A stretch of 64,000 bases of DNA, from the NCBI RefSeq assembly GCF_003719825.1, contig NZ_RIBS01000004.1, positions 186,001 through 250,000 of the forward strand, read 5' to 3'. Under the pieces are notes generated by a model. The model made no database searches. It saw only the letters and a program-made list of their open reading frames with translations, and had not been told where the DNA came from. Below, in pieces: positions 47,946 to 55,668 of the stretch. Numbering within the stretch: the stretch's first letter is position 1; every line of letters begins with the position of its first letter. Both the position numbers and the translations under genes were made by a program. The stretch comes from Montanilutibacter psychrotolerans. Lineage in GTDB: Bacteria > Pseudomonadota > Gammaproteobacteria > Xanthomonadales > Xanthomonadaceae.

Positions 47946-48767
47946 ATGTTCATCGAAACGCGCGGGCAGGGTCCCGCGCTGGCAATGATCCACGGCTGGG
48001 CGATGCACGGCGGGCTGTTCGAGCCGCTGGTTGAACGCCTCGCCAATCGCTACACGCTGCACCTGGTCGACCTGCCCGGACACGGTCACGCGCGCGACCA
48101 TGCCGCGCTGCTCGAGCCGCACGCGATCGCCGCCGAGCTGGTGGCGCGGGTGCCCGATGCCGCGTGGCTGGGCTGGTCGCTCGGTGGTCTATTCGCGTTG
48201 CGCGCCGCACTCGATCACCCGCGGCTCGTGCGGGGCCTGGTGATGGTGGCCTCGTCGCCCCGTTTCGTCAGCGGCGATGGGAGCGATGGCGCGGCGCCGT
48301 GGCCGCACGGCGTCAGCCCCAGCCTGTTCCGCGATTTCGGCGAGGCACTGGGACGGGATTTCCGCGGCACCCTGGAGGGCTTCCTCGCGCTGGAGGCGCT
48401 GGGTTCCAGCAGCACCCAGGACGACCTGCGCAATCTGCGCGAGCGTGCGTTCGAGCGCGGCGAGCCGGCGCCGCGGGCGCTGCTCGAAGGCCTGGACCTG
48501 CTCGACCGCAGCGACCTGCGCGCGCACCTTCCCGCCCTGCAGGTGCCGAGCCTGTGGATCTCCGGGCGGCGCGACCGCCTCGTTCCCGCCGCGGCGATGC
48601 CGGCCGCCGCCGCGCTTGCCCCGATGGCGCGCAGCGTGGTGATCGGCAATGCCGGGCACGCACCCTTTTTGGGGGCCGCCGACGAGGTGGCGCGCGAGAT
48701 CGACCAGTTCCTGCGCCAGAGCGCCGCATCCGTGCCGGTTCCGGAACAGGAGATCCACGCCCCATAG
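47946..48767 (+). CDS. bioH: pimeloyl-ACP methyl ester carboxylesterase
   Basis: A 273-aa alpha/beta hydrolase that demethylates pimeloyl-ACP methyl ester in biotin synthesis. The nucleophile is Ser in GWSLGG; the catalytic His is in NAGHAPFLG, and the Asp in SGRRDRLVP. The N-terminus MFIETRGQGPALAMIHGWAMH is typical of BioH. It starts nine bases after bioF. Confidence 0.96.
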   Translation: MFIETRGQGPALAMIHGWAMHGGLFEPLVERLANRYTLHLVDLPGHGHARDHAALLEPHAIAAELVARVPDAAWLGWSLGGLFALRAALDHPRLVRGLVMVASSPRFVSGDGSDGAAPWPHGVSPSLFRDFGEALGRDFRGTLEGFLALEALGSSSTQDDLRNLRERAFERGEPAPRALLEGLDLLDRSDLRAHLPALQVPSLWISGRRDRLVPAAAMPAAAALAPMARSVVIGNAGHAPFLGAADEVAREIDQFLRQSAASVPVPEQEIHAP

Positions 48768-48908
48768 CACCACGGCCGATCCGCGCCCGCGGTGGCAACA
48801 CCGCCGCCCACCGGTCGACCGGCGCCGCGGCGATCTCGTGCCCCGCGTGCCCGACCGTCCCCGCCTTCCGAATTCCCGCTTCATTCCCCCACAGCGAATC
48901 CCCCAGCC

Positions 48909-49829
48909 GTGTCTCCATCCCTGTTCGACCACCGTCAGGTCCGCCGCGCGTTCTCGCGCGCGGCCGGGCATTACGACGATGCCGCCGCCCTGCAGCGCGA
49001 AGTCGCCTCGCGCCTGGCCGAGAGCCTGGACTACCTCGACGACCCGGCGCTGGCACGCCCCGCGCCGGCGGTGGTGCTGGACGTCGGTTGCGGTCCGGCC
49101 CACGCCAGCGTGGCGATGCAGAAGCGCTGGCCGAAGGCGCACGTGCTCTCGCTCGACCTGGCCCTGCCGATGCTGCACGAAGCCAGGCGCAATGCCGGCG
49201 CACGCCGCCAGCGGTTGTTCGATTTCGCGCGGCGTCCCGACATGCTGTGCGCCGATGCGCGCGCGCTGCCGCTGCGCGACGGCAGCGTCGACGTGCTGCA
49301 TTCCAACCTGTGCCTGCAGTGGGTCGAGGACCTGCCCGCGGTGTTCGCCGGGTTCCGGCGCGTGCTCAAGCCCGGTGGCCTGATGGTGTTGTCGACGTTC
49401 GGCCCGGACACGCTGTTCGAGCTGCGCGGTGCGTTCTCCGAGGCCGACGACGCGCCACACGTCAGCCTGTTTCCGTCGATCGGTCAGTTCGGTGACGCGT
49501 TGATCGCCGCTGGGTTCAAGGACCCGGTGCTGGACCGCGACGAGTTCACCCTCCATCACCCCGATCTCAACAGTCTGATGCGCGAGCTGCGCACGCTCGG
49601 CGCGACCAACGCGATGAGCGAGCGTCGCCGCAGCCTGACCGGACGGGCGCGATTTGCCCGCGCCGCGCGTGCCTACGAACAACTGCGCGGCGAGCGCGGC
49701 CTGCCCGCCACCTGGGAAGTGATCTACGCGCACGCCTGGGGTCCGCCGCCGGGCGCGCCGATCCGCGTGGGTGGCGTCGACGAGGTGCATGTGCCGCTGT
49801 CGGCGATTCCGGTGCGGCGGCGTCCATGA
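48909..49829 (+). CDS. bioC: malonyl-ACP O-methyltransferase
   Basis: A 306-aa SAM methyltransferase that starts pimelate synthesis. The start is GTG at 48909 (SPSLFDHRQVRRAFSRAAGHYDDAA), the usual BioC opening. The SAM motif is VVLDVGCGPAH. The segment VLHSNLCLQWVEDLP is family-typical. A 141-base gap separates it from bioH. bioA and bioD are not in the window. Confidence 0.95.
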   Translation: MSPSLFDHRQVRRAFSRAAGHYDDAAALQREVASRLAESLDYLDDPALARPAPAVVLDVGCGPAHASVAMQKRWPKAHVLSLDLALPMLHEARRNAGARRQRLFDFARRPDMLCADARALPLRDGSVDVLHSNLCLQWVEDLPAVFAGFRRVLKPGGLMVLSTFGPDTLFELRGAFSEADDAPHVSLFPSIGQFGDALIAAGFKDPVLDRDEFTLHHPDLNSLMRELRTLGATNAMSERRRSLTGRARFARAARAYEQLRGERGLPATWEVIYAHAWGPPPGAPIRVGGVDEVHVPLSAIPVRRRP

Positions 49830-49899
49830 CGGCCACGGCGAAGCCGGTGCGTGCGCTGTGGCACTGCCGCGCCGAGCATCCCGCCCCGGGCGGGCCGCG

Positions 49900-50892
49900 A
49901 TGAGCGCGCGCCGGCTCGCATTGACCGCGGTCGCGATCGCGCTGCTGTCGGCGTTGTTCTTCACCTGCACCTACGTGCTCAACCGCGCCGCGGCGACCGG
50001 CGGCGGTCACTGGGCATGGACGGCGTCGCTGCGTTACCTGATCACGCTGCCGTTGCTGTTGCCGGTGATGCGCTGGCAGGGCGGCATCGGACCGGTGTGG
50101 CGCGCCATCCGCGCCCATCCGGGGCCGTGGCTGCTGTGGAGCGGCGTCGGCTTCGTGCTGTTCTACGTGCTGTTGAGCTACGCGGCGGCAAGCGGGCCAT
50201 CGTGGCTGGTCGCCGGGACGTTCCAGCTGACCGTGATCGCCGGGATGCTGTGCGCGCCGTTTCTGTACCGCGACGCGCGTGCGCGCATCCCGTTGCCGGC
50301 GTTGCTGGCGGGCGTGGTGGTGGTGGCGGGCGTGCTGCTGATGCAGTTCGGCCACGGCGGCGGCGCGCTCGATCGCGATGGCTGGATCGCGCTGGCCTGT
50401 GTCGCGGTCAGTGCGGTGGCCTATCCGCTCGGCAACCGTGGCCTGCTGCTGCATCTGGAGACCACCGGCATCGAGCTCAACGCGACCCAGCGCGTGTTCG
50501 GGCTGACGCTGGCCAGCCAGCCGCTGTGGCTGGCGGTGGCCGTCTGCGCATTCGCCTCCGCCGGGCCGCCGCCAATCGACCAGGTGTGGTTGGCCGCGGG
50601 CGTTGCGCTGGGGGCGGGCGTGATCGCCACGGTGCTGTTCTTCCAGGCCACCGGCATGGTCCGCAACGAGCCCAGTGCACTGGCCGCGGCCGAGGCGATG
50701 CAGGCCGCCGAGATCCTGTTCGCCACGATCATCGGCGTGCTCTGGCTGGGCGAAGCCTGGCCGCAGGGTCGCGCGCTGTTGGGCGCGCTGGTGGTGGCGG
50801 TCGGGATCGTACTGTTCAGCGTGGTGGCCGCGCGCGCCGCCGCCGGCGATCACCAGGCCACGCAGGAGCTGCGCAGCGACCGCGGCGGCTGA
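49900..50892 (+). CDS. DMT-superfamily multidrug-efflux-like transporter
   Basis: A 330-aa inner-membrane protein with about ten helices. It resembles the EmrE-like multidrug resistance efflux family within the DMT superfamily, seen in FFTCTYVLNRAAATGGGHWAWTASLRYLITLPLLL and SYAAASGPSWLVAGTFQLTVIAG. It starts at ATG 49900. Position behind bioC suggests possible co-transcription, but a biotin link is unproven. It is the last backbone gene before the cassette array. Confidence 0.88.
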   Translation: MSARRLALTAVAIALLSALFFTCTYVLNRAAATGGGHWAWTASLRYLITLPLLLPVMRWQGGIGPVWRAIRAHPGPWLLWSGVGFVLFYVLLSYAAASGPSWLVAGTFQLTVIAGMLCAPFLYRDARARIPLPALLAGVVVVAGVLLMQFGHGGGALDRDGWIALACVAVSAVAYPLGNRGLLLHLETTGIELNATQRVFGLTLASQPLWLAVAVCAFASAGPPPIDQVWLAAGVALGAGVIATVLFFQATGMVRNEPSALAAAEAMQAAEILFATIIGVLWLGEAWPQGRALLGALVVAVGIVLFSVVAARAAAGDHQATQELRSDRGG

Positions 50893-51090
50893 GCCCGACT
50901 GGCACCGCTGGCGATTCCACTGGCCGAAAGGCCCGGCCCGCCACGCAACTGGCTGGCCGCCGAGGGCGTCAGCTGGGACGTTCGCGCGCAACGGCGGAAG
51001 CCGAAGCCCTGGCGAAGTGTGCGAATCGTGGTCGAGTCGACCAGACGTCGTTGCGTCTGCGAGTGCGACTGGTGAATCGGTCTGGCAGGT

Positions 51091-51148
51091 GCCTAACGCC
51101 CGAAGCAAGTCGAGCCGCGACGCGGATTCGGCTTGAATTGTTAGGTGC
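51091..51148 (-). repeat. attC site 1, distal end of the array
   Basis: On the minus strand the site runs from CACCTAAC through AATTCAAGCCGAATCCGCG to GGGCGTTAGGC. Both R boxes are canonical. It follows the ankyrin gene and forms the far end of the array next to the chromosome. Confidence 0.9.
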
Positions 51149-51174
51149 CAGCCGACTCAACGAAGCACCCGCAC

Positions 51175-51546
51175 TTAGGTGCTAGATAGGCCAAGGCTAT
51201 CCCATTCATTGTCCCAGCAAAGATCTCGCGCTAGCTTGCCTTCGTCGTTAGCGATTGATTGATACGCGCCCAGCTTGACTAGACGCCTGGCAATTACAAA
51301 CTCTCCCATGCGGATAGCGTGATGGAGTGCTGTGTCACCGCCCTCGTTCTTTGCATCCATAGACGCGCCCGCCCCGAGTAAGAGATTGACCGCGGAAAGG
51401 TCGCCCCACGTAATCGCAATCTTGAGAGGGCGGCTGCTAAATGCGCCAACAGAGTGAACCGTTGGCCTGTGTTCAAACGAGCCAAACTCGACGGCCCCTC
51501 TAACCGCCTCCAGTACGGTCTCCACAGAGTCGTAAGAACTATTCAT
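51175..51546 (-). CDS. cassette gene: ankyrin-repeat protein
   Basis: A 123-aa protein with about two to three ankyrin repeats. Signatures are PLKIAITWGDLSAVNLLLGAGASMDAKNEGG and DTALHHAIRMGEFVIARRLVKLGAYQS. Ankyrin proteins usually mediate protein contacts. There is no signal peptide. Lower GC and different codon use than the flanks mark it as cassette-borne. ATG at 51546. Confidence 0.85.
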   Translation of the reverse strand: MNSSYDSVETVLEAVRGAVEFGSFEHRPTVHSVGAFSSRPLKIAITWGDLSAVNLLLGAGASMDAKNEGGDTALHHAIRMGEFVIARRLVKLGAYQSIANDEGKLARDLCWDNEWDSLGLSST

Positions 51547-51549
51547 GGA

Positions 51550-51611
51550 GCCTGAAGCCTGAATTAAGCCGAGCCGCGAAGCGGCTTTGCCTTGAATATC
51601 TGTAGATACTC
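51550..51611 (-). repeat. attC site 2, degenerate boxes
   Basis: The hairpin core (TTCAAGGCAAAGCCGC, TTCGCGGCTCGGCTTAATTCAGG on the minus strand) is intact. The outer boxes are changed: R'' reads ATCTACAG and R' CTTCAGGC. Recombination is probably weak. Confidence 0.7.
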
Positions 51612-52233
51612 ACCTGGCCACAGCCAGGTTGGACAGGCTCTCCATGAATCTTGCCTCTGGATTTGACGCGCAATGCGATTCAATCCGTGGCCCCAAGGCC
51701 TTCAAGTTACGTACGACTTCGACTTGCCTTTCCATCGGGATTCCGGGAAGGAGCATGAGCATGCCCGTGGCAAGGCGGAACCCCTGTGTTTGTTGCGCGG
51801 TGGCTCCAGGGGAGATGCTGCGAGCGAACGCGAGGTCCGCATTGAAATCGCCGCAGCTCTTCTGACGGATGGTAAGGACCGTGTCCTTGCGAAACTCAAT
51901 CGGGACAAGAATTGAAGGAGGAAATGCCGCGCCATCCTTCTGCTTCAGTTTTGTTGCTTTGGCGTAAGCAAGGGCCAAGGCATCCAGCGAGGGCGACTTC
52001 GAGGATTGCTCCACGACCGGATCAACCAGCCAGCCATCGGGCGCGATCCCCGCTCTCACTATTACCGTTCCTTGCGCTCCAGACGTGACGACGCCGGCAG
52101 GATAGTGCTCAGAACCGGGCTCCGGGTTGAGTGTCGCCATCCTTGCGGTGGGCAGGGGCAACTCGGTGGCTTGTGAACAGCCACAAATCAGCAGGAAGGC
52201 CAAAAAGGCCGCTCGCGGCGTTAAGGGATGCAT
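51610..52233 (-). CDS. cassette gene: exported TonB-C-like protein
   Basis: A 207-aa exported protein. The signal MHPLTPRAAFLAFLLICGC may be lipidated at Cys19. A TonB C-terminal-like domain follows: YPAGVVTSGAQGTVIVRAGIAPDG and SPSLDALALAYAKATKLKQ, ending in ILVPIEFRKD. A helical extension of about 75 residues has no clear match. It differs from a true energy transducer by lacking a membrane helix anchor and Pro-rich linker. Confidence 0.75.
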   Translation of the reverse strand: MHPLTPRAAFLAFLLICGCSQATELPLPTARMATLNPEPGSEHYPAGVVTSGAQGTVIVRAGIAPDGWLVDPVVEQSSKSPSLDALALAYAKATKLKQKDGAAFPPSILVPIEFRKDTVLTIRQKSCGDFNADLAFARSISPGATAQQTQGFRLATGMLMLLPGIPMERQVEVVRNLKALGPRIESHCASNPEARFMESLSNLAVAR

Positions 52234-52248
52234 AGATCTGTCCAGTTG

Positions 52249-52311
52249 GTACTAATGGCTGAAACTAGGCCGAGCTGCGAAGCGGCTTCGGCTTGAATGA
52301 CTCGTTAGGCG
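52249..52311 (-). repeat. attC site 3, read through by the upstream gene
   Basis: On the minus strand GCCTAAC opens the site; TCATTCAAGCCGAAGCCGC and the TTCG turn form the hairpin, with TTAGTAC at the R' end. A TAG in CGGCCTAG stops the frame that enters from the membrane-protein gene. Confidence 0.85.
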
Positions 52312-52651
52312 GCGTGCGCGCGGGCCGCCAAAGCCACCATGTGCCAGCCGCGCAGGCCAGCAAGAAGGTGGCCCACATTAGGAATCCGGCGCGAGACTGC
52401 CTCGTTTGTGGCGAGCCGTCGGGACGGAGGCTGACTGTTACTAGCGTTGGCTCAAGAACGGGAAGAAACGTCACTTGGTTTTGCCCAGCACCGATTGGCA
52501 CAAGGGCTTGTCCGGGAAAGCGTGCCTGAGCCGCTCTGACGGCAGCGGCATTGGGAGCGATGAACGCTGGCATTGCGAGCATGCCCATGAACGCGATCGG
52601 CAGTGAAAGCCGGAACACCCAGTAGTAGAACCTCAGAATCTGCTTAATCAT
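52265..52651 (-). CDS. cassette gene: small two-helix membrane protein with attC-encoded tail
   Basis: A 128-aa protein with an N-terminal helix (WVFRLSLPIAFMGMLAMPAFIA), a roughly 50-residue periplasmic segment and a second helix (GFLMWATFLLACAAGTWWLW). The C-terminal residues NESFKPKPLRSSA are translated from attC site 3; the stop is inside the hairpin. Start ATG at 52651. Function unknown. Confidence 0.7.
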   Translation of the reverse strand: MIKQILRFYYWVFRLSLPIAFMGMLAMPAFIAPNAAAVRAAQARFPGQALVPIGAGQNQVTFLPVLEPTLVTVSLRPDGSPQTRQSRAGFLMWATFLLACAAGTWWLWRPARTPPNESFKPKPLRSSA

Positions 52652-52659
52652 GATCAGCC

Positions 52660-52721
52660 GCCAAACGCCTGAATTGAGCCGACCCGCGAAGCGGCTTCGG
52701 CTTGAACAAATTGTTAGATGT
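52660..52721 (-). repeat. attC site 4
   Basis: Minus-strand boxes ATCTAAC and GTTTGGC flank the core TTCAAGCCGAAGCCGC, TTCGCGGGTCGGCTCAATTCAGGC. The stop of the next cassette gene (TAA) lies in the R'' box. Confidence 0.9.
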
Positions 52722-53241
52722 TTCCTCGCACAACCTGAGTCACTCGGGGCTCTTGTGCGTCCATGAACATGAAGCACCGCCCGAATAGTGCCTTCTTGCC
52801 AAAATCATCAAATACGTTTGATCCGAGGGGCGTGATCAGGGCTTCATCAGTAGCAAGCGCCCGCTGATGATTGCTCTCGATCTCTGTCCAATGTTGGACG
52901 GCGATGCTGTCCAGGACCAAATTGACCGCCGGGTGGTTGTACCGCACCAGAACATTCCCGTCTTTCATGGGGGTTGGATTCATGTCTGGGTGGTAGTTGA
53001 AGATCTTTGACAATGCGTCCTTGGCAAAGGACTCAGCCTCAGCATCTGCGAGATCATCAGGAAGGACAACACATGTCCCATGCGAGAAAACGGCAAGATC
53101 GCGTTGGCCGTTGGTGTAAAAGCGTAGGCGTTCAACAATCTGATCAATGGGTTGCACGATCGTGGGGCGCCAGTCTGGAACAGGCGGGAACCACTTGGGC
53201 GGCTCCTGAGGTGGCTCCTTCTTCTTGAACAGTCCGAACAC
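52714..53241 (-). CDS. cassette gene: hypothetical soluble protein, 175 aa
   Basis: A 175-aa cytosolic protein not recognised. It starts at GTG 53241 (VFGLFKKKEPPQEPP), with GGAG seven bases upstream; a frame start further up would lie in the neighbouring recombination box. The body contains DLAVFSHGTCVVLPDD and NVLVRYNHPAVNLVLD, mixed alpha/beta. The final TAA overlaps the attC R'' box (GNI-stop). Confidence 0.75.
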   Translation of the reverse strand: MFGLFKKKEPPQEPPKWFPPVPDWRPTIVQPIDQIVERLRFYTNGQRDLAVFSHGTCVVLPDDLADAEAESFAKDALSKIFNYHPDMNPTPMKDGNVLVRYNHPAVNLVLDSIAVQHWTEIESNHQRALATDEALITPLGSNVFDDFGKKALFGRCFMFMDAQEPRVTQVVRGNI

Positions 53242-53254
53242 TGACGATCTCCAG

Positions 53255-53272
53255 AAACATCTAACGCCTGAC
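53255..53272 (-). repeat. R'-only attC remnant
   Basis: GGCGTTAGATG on the minus strand is a canonical R' end, and its TAG ends the HIT gene. The R'' box and hairpin expected upstream are missing, replaced by HIT coding sequence. Confidence 0.65.
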
Positions 53273-53731
53273 AGCACTTGCGCCCAACTCCAGCAACAGC
53301 CTGTCTCGCAGCTTCGAGAACTGACCAGCGGAATAAACCCGTTGACTCACCCGTGCAGGCTCGATGGCATGGCCTTCGAACGGGTCACCCACGTATCTCG
53401 GGAAGTAGTGCATGTGTAGGTGCGGCAACGTGTTTCCGTGAATCTCGTAGTTGAGCTTAACGGCGCCCGTGACAGCTGATAGAGCGGAAGAGACTTTATG
53501 CGCGTCACGCATGAAGGACTCGGCCTGACTGCTGGTGAGGTCGTGCAACACCACAGCATGCACTCGCGAGACAAGGCAAACATATCCTGGCATTGGAGCC
53601 GCCTCGGACATGGTGAGCCAAGAGGAGTCCAGTTGCGCAATGTTGTTCAGTGGCTGGCCGCGTGCGCAAATCGGGCAGCCAGAACCATCACACAAGCGTT
53701 GCCATTCGGTCGGGGAATTCCATTTGCTCAA
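53261..53731 (-). CDS. cassette gene: HIT-family protein
   Basis: A 156-aa nucleotide hydrolase/transferase-fold protein. The histidine triad is LPHLHMHYFPR. The N-terminal CPICARGQP may bind zinc. VCLVSRVHAVVLHDLT is the usual HIT beta-strand region. It appears to start with TTG at 53731, because no ATG in frame lies upstream; a later ATG (MSEAAPMPGYV) would remove the Cys motif. The gene ends directly at the R' box. Confidence 0.8.
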   Translation of the reverse strand: MSKWNSPTEWQRLCDGSGCPICARGQPLNNIAQLDSSWLTMSEAAPMPGYVCLVSRVHAVVLHDLTSSQAESFMRDAHKVSSALSAVTGAVKLNYEIHGNTLPHLHMHYFPRYVGDPFEGHAIEPARVSQRVYSAGQFSKLRDRLLLELGASAVRR

Positions 53732-53753
53732 GTGGCGAGTCTCATGGTGTGCG

Positions 53754-53813
53754 GCCTAACGCCTGAACTAGGCCGAGCCGCGAAGCGGCTTCGGCTTGAA
53801 TGAATTCTCAGGT
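53754..53813 (-). repeat. attC site 5, read through
   Basis: The R' end GCGTTAGGC is canonical; the R'' box is altered (ACCTGAG). The core AATTCATTCAAGCCGAAGCC and TTCG turn are intact. A TAG inside the hairpin ends the NTF2-like frame. Confidence 0.8.
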
Positions 53814-54259
53814 GTTGCCCCTCTGTAGCGACCATCCATGACGAGCCCGGGTCTTTCGTCGTCCCAGATCATGCTGACGATTCTCCACGACTGCCCGTCG
53901 TTGTAGAACTGGATGCTGTTTATTCCGCGCTTTACGAACTTCGTTTTCTCCGCATCCTCCCATGCTTCATAGGTGCTGAACGCATGAGCAATATTTCCGA
54001 ACACCTCGATGATGTTCTGGACCTCGAGCTCGTAGAAGGAGCGCCCTGCCATCAGCTTTGTAAAGTTCTTTGGATACTCGGAAACATGGAGGCGCGTTGC
54101 CTGAGGTACGCCTTCTTCGTCAACCGAGGTGCGAATCATGTACGCAGTTGGCAGGAAAAGCTCGGCCTCCCGCCTCCAGTTGGGCTGATGTCCAACTGGT
54201 CCTGAAATGATGGAATAGAGTTCAGCAATGATTGAACCGATTTCTTCTCGAGCTCCCAT
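53768..54259 (-). CDS. cassette gene: NTF2/SnoaL-like protein with attC-encoded tail
   Basis: A 163-aa protein with a DUF4440/SnoaL-like cone fold. It opens with MGAREEIGSIIAELYSIISG, and INSIQFYNDGQSWRIVSMIWDDE is the diagnostic C-terminal sheet. GGAGAGGT precedes the ATG at 54259. The last residues, ENSFKPKPLRGSA, come from the attC site. Proteins of this fold bind small ligands or act as hydratases and isomerases; no specific role can be assigned. Confidence 0.8.
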   Translation of the reverse strand: MGAREEIGSIIAELYSIISGPVGHQPNWRREAELFLPTAYMIRTSVDEEGVPQATRLHVSEYPKNFTKLMAGRSFYELEVQNIIEVFGNIAHAFSTYEAWEDAEKTKFVKRGINSIQFYNDGQSWRIVSMIWDDERPGLVMDGRYRGATPENSFKPKPLRGSA

Positions 54260-54272
54260 GACCTCTCCTGGC

Positions 54273-54347
54273 AACCTGACGCCTAAACTAAGCCGCAGAC
54301 CGATCGCGCAGCGATTGGGCTGTCGGCTTGAACGAATTGTTAGATCC
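54273..54347 (-). repeat. attC site 6, longer variant
   Basis: The site is about 75 bases. The R'' box is ATCTAAC, and the hairpin arms (TCAAGCCGACAGCCCAATCGC) differ from the array consensus. The R' end is degenerate (GTCAGGTTG). Confidence 0.75.
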
Positions 54348-54352
54348 CATCC

Positions 54353-54637
54353 TCAAGACCATAAGGCCAGCGCGTACTCAAGCGCGTCCCTTGCGACCTG
54401 AGGAGTTGCCAAATCGAACTCCAGCACGTCCACAATGGCCTCCGCAAGATCCTGATGGTTCCGGGGCGTCGCCGCGCGAAGGTCCCTCTCCGAGAAGTCG
54501 TCGCCGAAGACAGCAGTGAGAACCTCGTACGAATCTTGTCCACAGAAGACGCAATCGTCGGCGGTCTTGTTGAGTGAGTCCGCGAAGTTGCTGCAAATGG
54601 ATGAGATGAAATCCAAGTCGTCGTGGGTGCTGGTCAT
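54353..54637 (-). CDS. cassette gene: small acidic protein, 94 aa, hypothetical
   Basis: A 94-aa acidic protein (MTSTHDDLDFISSICSNFAD) with FGDDFSERDLRAATP and helical LAEAIVDVLEFDLATPQVARDALEYALALW. Two cysteines lie in DDCVFCGQD. Not recognised. No signal or membrane segment. Stop at 54353, just before attC site 6. Confidence 0.7.
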   Translation of the reverse strand: MTSTHDDLDFISSICSNFADSLNKTADDCVFCGQDSYEVLTAVFGDDFSERDLRAATPRNHQDLAEAIVDVLEFDLATPQVARDALEYALALWS

Positions 54638-54639
54638 GG

Positions 54640-54702
54640 GCTCTAACGCCTGGATTGAGCCGAGTCGCGAAGCGGCTTCGACTTGAATGAATTGTTAGGC
54701 GC
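54640..54702 (-). repeat. attC site 7
   Basis: Minus-strand boxes GCCTAAC and GTTAGAGC flank AATTCATTCAAGTCGAAGCC and the TTCG turn. Confidence 0.9.
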
Positions 54703-54945
54703 CCGAGTCATTGCCGGAGCGGAGATGGCCGAGAAATGCCATCAGCAAGCCCACAACTCCAGCCCCACAGGCCCAACCAGCGTTGAGACCAGTCTGTGAG
54801 TGAAGCTGCCACAAGACCAGGGCGCCATGAACGTAAGAAGACCAATTGCCTTAAACGCGCCAATTGGTCTGTTACCGACTTGGTAGTGACGCCCATCGTC
54901 TCGGTTGATCCTCTGTCGGAGCCTGTTGAAGGTGTGCCGATCCAT
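54695..54945 (-). pseudogene. cassette gene with apparent frameshift: two-helix membrane protein
   Basis: The frame from the ATG at 54945 (MDRHTFNRLRQRINRDDGRHYQV) runs through IGAFKAIGLLTF and stops at 54742. From about 54830 a second frame continues smoothly as HGALVLWQLHSQTGLNAG and ACGAGVVGLLMAFLGHLRSG, ending in a TAA placed in the attC R'' box, as cassette genes do. Joined, they give a plausible protein of about 83 aa with two membrane helices. Either a one-base deletion or a sequencing error near ACGTTCATGG is likely. Confidence 0.5.
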
Positions 54946-54948
54946 ATG

Positions 54949-55007
54949 CGCCTAACGCCTGAAACCGAGCCGCGAAGCGGCTTCGGCTTGAATGAATTGT
55001 TGGGCCT
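54949..55007 (-). repeat. attC site 8
   Basis: Minus-strand boxes GCCCAAC and GTTAGGCGC flank AATTCATTCAAGCCGAAGCC. The lower arm is slightly shortened (GGCTCGGTTTCAGGC). Confidence 0.9.
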
Positions 55008-55324
55008 CACACGAGGGGCCTATACGGCGTTACTAGCCTACCGTACCGGCGCGCGGCCCATACGCCCAAGGGCATGCCCGCCACATACGCGGCCACTACG
55101 GCAAGGGCGGCCTCCCAGCCGGTCAGCCAGTATTGATGCGTGAAGCCGACTGCAAGCAACAGCGACAAGCTCGGTGCGAGGGAGAGCAGAATTGTCTTGC
55201 GGCTTAGCATGTTAGTTGCGCCGCAAGAGTTGCAGACATACCGATCAGGGAAGCTGGATGGAACTAGATCCCAGTTGGTGATCCTTAAAGGCTGTTTGCA
55301 AGAGGAGCAGGTGAAGTCCGGCAT
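55007..55324 (-). CDS. cassette gene: zinc-ribbon membrane protein
   Basis: A 105-aa protein. An N-terminal zinc ribbon has CSSC and CNSC pairs (FTCSSCKQPLRI, RYVCNSCGATN). Two helices follow (ILLSLAPSLSLLLAVGF and AALAVVAAYVAGMPLGVWAA). The ribbon should face the cytosol. Similar small CxxC-plus-helix proteins occur in many genomes as hypotheticals; function unknown. Confidence 0.75.
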   Translation of the reverse strand: MPDFTCSSCKQPLRITNWDLVPSSFPDRYVCNSCGATNMLSRKTILLSLAPSLSLLLAVGFTHQYWLTGWEAALAVVAAYVAGMPLGVWAARRYGRLVTPYRPLV

Positions 55325-55326
55325 GA

Positions 55327-55388
55327 GGCCTAACGCCTGAATTAGGCCGAGCCGCGAAGCGGCTTCGGCTTGAATGAATTGTTTGGCC
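55327..55388 (-). repeat. attC site 9
   Basis: Minus-strand boxes GCCAAAC and GTTAGGCC flank AATTCATTCAAGCCGAAGCC, the TTCG turn and CGGCCTAATTCAGGC. Confidence 0.9.
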
Positions 55389-55405
55389 GCGGCCGCCGAT
55401 TGTGA

Positions 55406-55666
55406 TCACGAGGTTCTCCGAGCGGGCAACCAACGTCCAAAGGTGGCTACGGCGAGTAGGTAGAGTACGAGAATACCCAATGCGTAATCGACTGCAGTGA
55501 GAGGTACGGCGCGACTCTTGAAGTAGTACCAGTTGATTGAGCTGGCAATCTGGTAATTGACGATTCCAGTACCCACGATGGCCAGGGCGAAAAGTACGAG
55601 AACCCAGCGCCACAGCGGTTGCATCCGCTTGCCCGTGCTGTTGCCAGTAGATCGAGTGTCTGACAT
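55406..55666 (-). CDS. cassette gene: two-helix membrane protein, hypothetical
   Basis: An 86-aa protein (MSDTRSTGNSTGKRMQPLWRW) with helices WVLVLFALAIVGTGIVNYQIA and ALGILVLYLLAVATFGRWL and a basic end (LPARRTS). No known family recognised. A short cytosolic N-terminus of about 19 residues is followed by hydrophobic helix, loop, helix. Confidence 0.7.
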   Translation of the reverse strand: MSDTRSTGNSTGKRMQPLWRWVLVLFALAIVGTGIVNYQIASSINWYYFKSRAVPLTAVDYALGILVLYLLAVATFGRWLPARRTS

Positions 55667-55668
55667 GC

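Noticed and set aside
54708-55010. A 100-codon minus-strand frame starting inside attC site 8 as a separate gene
   Set aside because: Its first residues are attC-encoded and the rest is in the wrong frame relative to the better membrane-protein frames; no ribosome site is seen.
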